Below are positions 1-7,400 of a stretch of DNA of 18,225 nucleotides, one piece after another. The translations under genes were made by a program, and so were the position numbers. The notes under the pieces were generated by a model. The model saw only the letters and a program-made list of their open reading frames with translations, made no database searches and was not told the DNA's origin. The stretch is from Clostridia bacterium (GTDB taxonomy: Bacteria > Bacillota > Clostridia > Christensenellales > Borkfalkiaceae), in assembly GCA_900768525.1 (NCBI GenBank), contig CAAGDF010000028.1, forward strand, positions 1 to 18,225, in the 5' to 3' direction. Position 1 is the stretch's first letter; every line of letters starts with the position of its first letter.

Positions 1-60
1 AATCGGTTTATCCGGAAGAGTTTGGCTAAGACCTCCGCACCCGTTCGTCATGTTATCCAT
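1..60 (-). CDS. Start of a gene after the sugar-binding protein, probably ABC permease (partial)
   Basis: Only the first 20 codons are inside the window, on the minus strand, beginning at the ATG at 60..58 and running open to the edge. A good ribosome binding site (GGAG, six bases before the ATG) sits at about 67..70. The visible peptide begins MDNMTNGCGGLSQTLP and has no recognisable motif. The only functional clue is position: it follows the extracellular sugar-binding lipoprotein gene by 87 bases in the same direction, where family-1 sugar ABC operons normally carry their membrane permeases. A hydrophilic N-terminal tail before the first membrane helix would be normal for such a permease. 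The coding start is well supported; the permease identity is inference from context. Confidence 0.5.
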   Translation of the reverse strand, partial: MDNMTNGCGGLSQTLPDKPI

Positions 61-86
61 CAATTTCTCCGTTTATTATTGTTGTT

Positions 87-111
87 CTGCGCGCCGCAAT
101 GCGGCGCGCAG
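87..111 (-). promoter_or_regulatory. GC-rich intercistronic stem-loop
   Basis: This is a perfect 11-base-pair inverted repeat (CTGCGCGCCGC and its complement) around a 3-base centre. It lies between the sugar-binding protein stop (148) and the next gene's start (60). On the minus strand it is followed by an A-rich tract rather than a T tract, so it does not look like an intrinsic terminator. A stable stem-loop just 3' of a binding-protein gene is the usual arrangement for protecting that part of the mRNA and giving more binding protein than permease, as described for malE-malF. The structure is seen directly; the role is inferred. Confidence 0.7.
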
Positions 112-147
112 TAAGTTAAGTTAGTTCAATCAATAAAAGTTGGTTTC

Positions 148-1686
148 TTAAATATAATTAAGAATTTCGCGGCTGTCGTCGAGAGCTTTTTGCATCGTCG
201 ATTTATACGACGTAAGAGCGGCTTTAACGTCAACCCATTTGCCGTTATTAGCCTGCCAGAAAGAACCGAAAGAGCCTATCTGACCAGACATAAACTGGTT
301 AAGTTCGGTTTGCCATAAGCTGTCGAAAGTATAGCTTGCGGCTCTGTATTTACCGGTAATCTTATCGGTATAATCGTTTCCGCTTGCATCTTTCTTCGTG
401 TTGCCTGCGCCGTCAACGATGTCTACCCATACGCCTCTGTTCGAGGGATAAGCCTGCGATGCGCCCTGATCTTTAGCCTGTTTTGCTATGAAGCCCTGAG
501 AATCGGTAATATATTCGTTTGCAAGACTTAAAAGGTTAGGAATACACTGACCTCTGGCATACTGAGTACGCTGAGCGGTTACATCGGTAGAGAAGTATTT
601 GACAACTTCCAAAGCTGCGTCTTTATATTTACATTTGTTGGAAATAGCATATACCATGCTGCCTACGCAAGCGGTAGATACCGAACCTTCCGCATCGCCG
701 CAAAGCATCGGGAGAATGTTCCAATCGAAAGAGCAAGTTTTCCAATAATCTTTGGTTTTCCATGGACCTACCGCACCGTAGTAGAAGAGCGCGTTGCCGG
801 AAGTAAACTGCGTTTCGGCAGAAGAAATCGAACCTGCAGGAGGAAGAATACCGTCTTTATAGAGATTCTGAATGAACTGAATAGCTCCTACGAAATTATC
901 CGAATCGATTGCGGAAGTAACAGCCGTGTCATCTGTAAAATAGTTCGCGTTGTTGGAGTAAACGGTACTTTCGATATCGTATCCCGAAAGAACATATTCG
1001 TTAGAACGAATTACGCTTTTCAGCTTTTTACCGAGTTCGAGGAAATAGCTGAATTTCATCGGTTCGGTAGTAGATAAAACCTTATTGATGTCGATCTTGT
1101 CGGCTTCTGCCGCTTTATTGTTATATTCGTTAACTCTTTCTTTGAGTTTTGCTTCGTTTATAGCAAGAGCGTAGGGACCGTTGTCCTTGGGCAGTCCGTA
1201 AAGCGCGGCATTCTCGGTTTTACCGATCTTTTTGGTTGCGTGATCGTAATAATATTCGTTGCAAGCAGATTCGTACATATCGGACATAACGCTTTCGTCG
1301 AGATGACCTCTTACGTTGGCAAGTTTGCCCGTAACCGCATAGGACGAGAACATCATATCGTTGAGCATGAACACGTCGGGAAGGTTTTCACCCATACCGT
1401 CAAGCGCGATGTTGTATGCAGAACCCGAATACCACCATCTGAGTTCGACAACGATATTGTCGTGCGTGTTGTTGAATTCGTCTACAAAAGCCTGGTAGTT
1501 TGCTTTTTCGGTAGCAACGTCACGACCTGCAAAAACAAGCTGAATGGTTTCGCCGCTGTCGAGCGAGTTCCACTCATTTGGGTTTTCGGTCGAGCTGTTT
1601 TTATTACCGCCGCCTCCGCATGCCGAAAATGCAGATAACGCAAGTACGCCCGATAATGCAAGTGCTACAAATTTAGTCTTTTTCAT
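148..1686 (-). CDS. Extracellular sugar-binding lipoprotein of an ABC importer (family 1 type)
   Basis: This encodes a 512-residue solute-binding protein of the SBP_bac_1 type, which captures mono- or oligosaccharides outside the membrane and delivers them to an ABC permease. The N-terminus is a lipoprotein signal (KK, hydrophobic run, then LSAFSAC with Cys23 as lipidation site) followed by a Gly/Ser/Asn-rich linker. The body shows family features: a start near residue 48 (IQLVFAGR), the segment LPDVFMLND near 105, and the C-terminal half with SGNALFYYGAVGPW and a later AALEVVKYFST helix. It is longer than the usual 420 to 450 residues. The ATG has AAGGAG nine bases upstream (1696..1701). It lies 46 bases after the GH43 gene and before a putative permease, suggesting import of that enzyme's products. 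The ligand cannot be read from sequence. Confidence 0.88.
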   Translation of the reverse strand: MKKTKFVALALSGVLALSAFSACGGGGNKNSSTENPNEWNSLDSGETIQLVFAGRDVATEKANYQAFVDEFNNTHDNIVVELRWWYSGSAYNIALDGMGENLPDVFMLNDMMFSSYAVTGKLANVRGHLDESVMSDMYESACNEYYYDHATKKIGKTENAALYGLPKDNGPYALAINEAKLKERVNEYNNKAAEADKIDINKVLSTTEPMKFSYFLELGKKLKSVIRSNEYVLSGYDIESTVYSNNANYFTDDTAVTSAIDSDNFVGAIQFIQNLYKDGILPPAGSISSAETQFTSGNALFYYGAVGPWKTKDYWKTCSFDWNILPMLCGDAEGSVSTACVGSMVYAISNKCKYKDAALEVVKYFSTDVTAQRTQYARGQCIPNLLSLANEYITDSQGFIAKQAKDQGASQAYPSNRGVWVDIVDGAGNTKKDASGNDYTDKITGKYRAASYTFDSLWQTELNQFMSGQIGSFGSFWQANNGKWVDVKAALTSYKSTMQKALDDSREILNYI

Positions 1687-1714
1687 CTTTTTTTTCTCCT
1701 TGATCTTTATTTTG

Positions 1715-1734
1715 ATCGTTTAAAACGATTTTTT
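1715..1734. repeat. Small inverted repeat between GH43 and binding-protein genes
   Basis: The 15-base near-palindrome ATCGTTTAAAACGAT (1715..1729) fills most of the 46-base gap. A T6 run lies on its plus-strand 3' side. Read on the minus strand, the direction of both neighbouring genes, it is not followed by a T tract, so it is unlikely to terminate their transcript. It may be a weak mRNA hairpin or may stop antisense transcription. Confidence 0.4.
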
Positions 1735-4357
1735 AAATTTCGTAATATTCGTAATCGCTGAACAGGAAACCGGATTCTTTTTCTGCATAAAAAGCGATAT
1801 ATCCGCTTGTGAAACATTCCGTATCGACCACGTCGATAAACAGTTCGCCGTTCAGGTAAATAGATATTTTCGAATTCTTACAAGAAACGGTAACTCTTAC
1901 CTGATTGCCGTTCGCAAGAGAAAGTTCGGCTGCGGGTTTTGTGCCGCCAAGGCTGATATTTTCTCTGCCGTAAGAACGTTTTTGCAATGTTATGAGATAT
2001 TTGCCGAGGCTCAGATAATATCCGTCGAAATTAGTTCCGAGCGAAGTCGTTTTATAGTCGGTGTGCGAGAAATTATTCATTCTGAACAATATACCGCCGT
2101 TGCCCGCCTGCGACAAAATCTTTACGTTAACCGAAAATTCGTAATTTGCCGTTCCGCGATTACCCGTTAAAAGAAGAGTTCTTTCGTCGGATGAGTTTGT
2201 CATAAGTCCCGCTTGCGAAAACGATGCCTTTGTGCCTACTTTCTGAGTAAATACGGAGGTCGTTTTACTCTGGAAATTATCGGTAACCTGCCCTAGCTCG
2301 CCGCCGTTTTTGCTTGTGTAAAAGTTAAGCGCGTCAAGCGTGCCGTCGAACACTCTTATTTTGAGAGTATGCAGCCCTTTTCCGCAATGAAAACTGCCTA
2401 CGTTTACGTTTGCGTAATCCTTATCGCCGAATTCTGTATCGTCGGGAATTTCCGCTTTGATTATCGTTTCGTTATCCACGATGATCTCGAACACGCAGCC
2501 TTTGCTTTGTTTGCCTACCGTAAGCGATAACGAATAATCGTCGTCGTACGGAGCGTCTACAAGGTATTTAACCCAATCGCCCGCTTCAAGCACAAGCGCT
2601 CTTGCGTCGTTCTCTTCGGAATAAACGGTATATTCTTTTTCGCCCTGACGAACGCCGTCGTTGACGGTTCTTGCGTTGGCGATAGAATACCCGCGGTTTT
2701 CGCCCTTAAGATATGACGTTGCGGCAAAACTGCCCGTAAGGTCTTTTACCGCTTCAAAATCGGACGTACCGAACGCATCGTTCGAGAAATATACCGAAGT
2801 ATACGCCGTGTCGGACGATACGCCGATCTTGCCTGCCGACGATACTTCGTTTGAGTTAATAACGCGGACGTTATCGTAATAAACCTCGGCTTTGTCGCTT
2901 CCGTTTACAAGTTTTACCGTATGCACTGCGTTTGCGTTTGTGGATACGGGCACGTTTACCGTACCGCCGGACTTTTTCGTTCCGTTTTTAATGGTGAAAT
3001 ATTCGAGTTTTCCGTTATCGACCGATACGCCCGAATAGTTCTTTGCATCGGCGAAACCGAATACGGCATTGCCCTTGCCTGCGCCGAGCGTGAAATTCAC
3101 CTCTGCGGTAAAAACCTTTTCAGTGCTTTCGGCTGAAAGACAGTAACCGCCGTTTTGTACGAGTTCGGCACGCGCGGAATAAGTCGCAGCGGTCGGTTTC
3201 ACTTTGGAATAGTTGCCGAGCCCGTCGGTGAGCACGTACGAACCGTTCGTAAAATAACGGGTAACGTTGTACTTACGCGTACTTGCAACCATTGTGTTGT
3301 CATAATTAATTCTGTTTGCGTTGTGGTAAGCCGTGTATATACCGTCGAGATCGGGACCGATTACGTTACTGCTATGCCCTAATCCTCTATAATTGCTCAC
3401 CTGCTTTATGGTGTTCTTTGCACCGTAGCCTAAAGGAGCTTCGTTATCAAATCCGGTGGAAATAAGCGTCGTGTTGTACCATTTGGACGTCAAACCCGTA
3501 AACGGGAAATTGTCCTTGGAAACCGAATACGCTACTTTATAACCTGCGCTGTCTACATGATTGCCCGTGTAAGTAAGGTAGGTGTAGCCGTTGCGCTTGA
3601 AATAGCCCGGGCCTTCCGTCCAACCGTTCAGATACGCTTCGGTAATCTTGGTTGCTTTACCTAAAACGACTGACGGAACTCCGCTCGAATTTTCGGGAAA
3701 ATCTATGGTGTAATAAGTGAGACAGCCCAGCGAGTCGTTCGCGCTTACGAAATAAAGACTACCATCGTCGTGCAGATAGAACGATCCGTCTATCCCCATA
3801 CCCAAATTGCCCGATATAAGAGTGAACGGTCCGTTGGGTTTATCGCTTCTGAAGAAATAATGCCCCTGCCCGCGGCGCGATTCGCACATATAGAACCAGC
3901 CTTTGTAATAGACAACCTCGGGTGCAAACGCGATATACGTTTCGGACGTTATTTCGCTGCTCTTGGGATCGTACGCCCAGCCGCTCCATTTCCAGTCCAC
4001 CATATTGTCGGACTCCCAGCAAGGGATTTTGCCGGAAGTCTTTTTATTGCCGTTAAGCGACGTGTAAAGATAGTATTTACCGTCGAATCTGAAAACATAA
4101 GGATCGCCTATGTCGTACATGTCGCCGTCGCCGTCGTAAAGCTCGATATAGTTGTTGTATCTTTCGTAATCGCTTTCGTTAAAAGTAACAAGCTGCTCGC
4201 CGCTGTCCGTGGGCACGCGCGATGCGGGATCATATGGCTTTTTAGACGATTGGCTATCGCTTTGGTTACCACCGCCGCAGCCGCTGAAAACCATGCTGCC
4301 TAAAATCAACGCAACGGTCATTCCGATAACGCGTTTTACGCTTTTTTTCTTATTCAT
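1733..4357 (-). CDS. Secreted GH43-type glycosidase lipoprotein with CBM-like and LamG-like domains
   Basis: This 874-residue protein is probably an exported, membrane-anchored beta-xylosidase, arabinofuranosidase or arabinanase-type enzyme. The lipobox is VFSGC with Cys27. Residues about 65 to 385 form a five-bladed GH43 propeller carrying the three expected acids: the base Asp85 in IGDPYVFRFDGKYYLYTS, the modulator Asp190 in GIDGSFYLHDDG, and the acid Glu248 in WTEGPGYFKRNGYTYLTY. APEVVYYKG (145 to 153) and His328 in GLGHSS also fit. Residues about 395 to 533 look LamG/DUF1080-like. Residues 541 to 683 resemble CBM6/CBM35 (GDWVKYLVDAPYDDDYSL), and 692 to 874 form a second DUF1080/LamG-like domain. 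The start has AAAGGACGG upstream. It lies 128 bases after the InlB/GLUG protein gene. The catalytic fold is well supported; the substrate is not. Confidence 0.88.
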   Translation of the reverse strand: MNKKKSVKRVIGMTVALILGSMVFSGCGGGNQSDSQSSKKPYDPASRVPTDSGEQLVTFNESDYERYNNYIELYDGDGDMYDIGDPYVFRFDGKYYLYTSLNGNKKTSGKIPCWESDNMVDWKWSGWAYDPKSSEITSETYIAFAPEVVYYKGWFYMCESRRGQGHYFFRSDKPNGPFTLISGNLGMGIDGSFYLHDDGSLYFVSANDSLGCLTYYTIDFPENSSGVPSVVLGKATKITEAYLNGWTEGPGYFKRNGYTYLTYTGNHVDSAGYKVAYSVSKDNFPFTGLTSKWYNTTLISTGFDNEAPLGYGAKNTIKQVSNYRGLGHSSNVIGPDLDGIYTAYHNANRINYDNTMVASTRKYNVTRYFTNGSYVLTDGLGNYSKVKPTAATYSARAELVQNGGYCLSAESTEKVFTAEVNFTLGAGKGNAVFGFADAKNYSGVSVDNGKLEYFTIKNGTKKSGGTVNVPVSTNANAVHTVKLVNGSDKAEVYYDNVRVINSNEVSSAGKIGVSSDTAYTSVYFSNDAFGTSDFEAVKDLTGSFAATSYLKGENRGYSIANARTVNDGVRQGEKEYTVYSEENDARALVLEAGDWVKYLVDAPYDDDYSLSLTVGKQSKGCVFEIIVDNETIIKAEIPDDTEFGDKDYANVNVGSFHCGKGLHTLKIRVFDGTLDALNFYTSKNGGELGQVTDNFQSKTTSVFTQKVGTKASFSQAGLMTNSSDERTLLLTGNRGTANYEFSVNVKILSQAGNGGILFRMNNFSHTDYKTTSLGTNFDGYYLSLGKYLITLQKRSYGRENISLGGTKPAAELSLANGNQVRVTVSCKNSKISIYLNGELFIDVVDTECFTSGYIAFYAEKESGFLFSDYEYYEI

Positions 4358-4392
4358 ACAGTCCGTCCTTTTTTTGTTTTCGGATTAGTTTA

Positions 4393-4446
4393 ACGGAACA
4401 AGTCGCCGCATAAGTTTCCGTACGGTCGCCGTTTTGCGGCGACTTG
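4393..4446 (-). promoter_or_regulatory. Nested, mutually exclusive stem-loops in the InlB/GLUG to GH43 gap
   Basis: An 11-base-pair inverted repeat pairs 4399..4409 (CAAGTCGCCGC) with 4436..4446. Inside it, 4425..4431 (GTCGCCG) can instead pair with 4437..4443 in a tight hairpin, and 4393..4398 (ACGGAA) can pair with 4416..4421 (TTCCGT). The long stem cannot form together with the two shorter ones. No T tract follows on the minus strand, so a simple terminator for the upstream gene is not seen. Likely roles are mRNA processing or stability control, or a leader switch for the GH43 gene. The pairings are visible; the function is inferred. Confidence 0.55.
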
Positions 4447-4485
4447 CCCTTTTTTGTTTTAATTAATCAGTTTAAAGTTAAATAC

Positions 4486-7400
4486 TTATTCGATAACGTT
4501 GCCTTGAGCGTCGCAAAGTCCACCACCTGTTCTCTTTGCACCGGCACCTTCCATTCTTCCTGCAATTGCAGCGACGAAAGGACTAGCGTTGCTATCGAGT
4601 GTCAAATCTTTTGCTTCGGTTCCCTTAATTTTTGCAGTTGCCAAAACATAACAATTTTCTACAACATAACGGTTGCCGCCAACGATACCACCAATCTGAA
4701 GATTACCGTTTATATCACCAAAATTATAACAACCGTTAACCTTAGTATCTACTTTGCAAACACGGAACAAACCGACAATTCCGCCGGCAAAAGTTCCTGT
4801 AGCATTTATAGTGCCGTAGTTCTTACAATTTTCTATGACGATTAACTGACTGTTAGTTGCACCAACAATACCGCCCGCCATATTACTGCCTGTGAATGGA
4901 GCATTGATTTCCGCGTAGTTAATACAATCTTTAATATTGATTGCACCATCACCTTTTGCTACAGTGTTACCAGTTATACCGCCAACACCACCGGTAGCCG
5001 TATTAGCGGAGGACTTGCTCGTAACACGACCTCTTATGATAATTGTTTCAATGGTAGTACCGCTTTGAATTTGACCAGCAAGTATACCTACAGTATCTTT
5101 ATTGCCGACAACAGTTCCGTCTACAGTAAGATTTTTAATAGTTGCACCATATAAAACGCCGAACATACCAAGATAATTATCACCTTCGACATTGATACCG
5201 CTGATAACATTATTATTACCGTTTATAATACCGGAGAACGGAGTTGTTGTAGCTTTACCGATAGGCGTCCAAGCCTTGAAATTAAGGTTAATGTTCTTGG
5301 AAAGAACGAAATATTTACCGCTGTATGCTTCGCCGCCGTTTACGCTGTTTGCAAGGTAAGCGAGGTTTGCACCGCTTGAAAGAACATAAGGATTGGTTTC
5401 GGTACCCTCGCCTTCGAGAGCGGTAGATACGGTAGTGCCGTCCCAACCGAAAGATGCGGTAAGAGTTACGGCAGTAACCTCTGCACCGAATACGGTTTCG
5501 GCGGTAACGAGTTCGCCGTTATACATCCAACCGCCGAAAGATTCACCCGCCACGGTTGTAGCAGCTTCGGGAAGCTGACCGATTGCAGTTCCTGCGTCTA
5601 TCGATCTTGTAGCTTCTTCTACAGTGCCGTCGCCCGCATTAAACGTGATTACGGTCTGGATAACCCATTTTGCGTTAAGAGTTACCTCGGAAGCCTCGAA
5701 AGTGCTTGCTTCGGTTATCTTGTTGTCGTCTAAATCGTACCAACCGTCAAAACGATAGCCCGCTTTTGCTTCGGGTACGGGAAGAGTGCCGATAGCGTCG
5801 CCGACAACGAGTTCGGTAGATTTAACTAAAGTTTCATCTGAATAGAATTTAATTACCGATTTCTGAGCTTGTTCTTCGTAATGAGCTTTAATAGTGGTAT
5901 TAGCGTTATAAACGTCGTCCGCGGTAATACGCGTTTCTCCGTTGAACCAACCGAGGAAGGTGTACCCCTCTTTCGTGGGAGTACCGAGCGCTTCGGTAAG
6001 TTTCGAACCTTTATCAAGCGTTATGGTAGTTGCGCCTGTATATTCGCCGCCGTCCGCATCGATAGTGAGGACAACTTGTTCAACGTATCTTGCAACGAGT
6101 TTTTCGGTATGCGCAGGTCCGTTGAATATAGTCGTTTCGGTAACGGCAACGTAGGTGGTAGTCTGCTCTTCGCCCTCGCCGCTTACGACAACGAGTTCCC
6201 AACCGATAAATCTGTAACCCGCTTTTACGGGAACGGGTAAATGACCGAGGATTGCTTTTTCGGCAGCAACTCTTACGGGTAATTCTGTGCCCGCGGGCAA
6301 TTCACCGCCGTCAAGTTCGAGTTCTAACGTGATATCTACGGTAACTTCAACGCCGTTTTCGTCGCAAAGTCCGCCGTTCGTTCTGCTTGCCGCACCGCCT
6401 TCAAGTCTACCTGCTACAGCACCGATGAACGTAGTTGCCGTTCCGTCAAGCGCTAAGTCAGCAGCCGCGGTTCCGTTGATGAGCGCGGTAGATAAAGAGA
6501 AGCTATCGGCAATCTTATCACGGCTGCCGCCGACGATACCGCCGACCTGAACGCCGCCGCTTACTTTACCGTAGTTATAACAACCGCTTACTTTAGCATT
6601 GTTGTTGCCCGATACTACTCTTAAAAGACCGATCATACCGCCCGCGAAAGTGCCTTCCGTGGAGATATTGCCGTAGTTTTTACAATTTTCGATATAAGTT
6701 GCAAGACCTGCCGCGTTTGCGCCGATAATTCCGCCCGTAGCCGCAGTTCCCTTAACGCCGCTTGAGGTTACGTTTGCATAGTTTACGCAGTTCTTGATAT
6801 AAACGTCGCCCGAACCGATTTTCACCGATGCGCCGATAAGACCGCCGTTATCGGTTGAACCGCCGCTTACGGTACCCTTAACGGTAACGTTTTCGACAAG
6901 AGTTCCGCAGTAAGCCTGCGCTGCGAGTAAGCCGTTAGTTCCGCCCGTCGCGCTGATAGAACCCTCGATTGTGAGATTCTTAACGGTTGCGCCGCTGAGA
7001 ATTGCGAACATACCGAGGTTGCTTGCGCCTTTGAGGTTGACGCCTTTTATTGTTTTGCCGTTTCCGTCGAAATAACCGGAGAACGCTTTGGTCTTGTTAC
7101 CGATCTGAGTGAACGAAGCAACTTCGACGTCGTTTTCAAGTTTCAGGTAATAGCCCGAAAGAGTTTCGCCCGCCGTTACGAATTCCGCAAATTTTGCAAG
7201 ATCCGCAGCCGTCTTTATAAGATAAGGATTAGCTTCCGTGCCTTCGCCCTCCAAGAACTCTTTTTTGGACGCTTTCGCGTAAACGGTAAGAGTCTGAGTT
7301 TCGCCTTCTACAGCGATTTCGGCTTTGGTCGTATCGATATTATCGAAATCTACAACGTTTGTGCAAGCCGTTTCGTAATACCATTCGTCGGCAAACTGCA

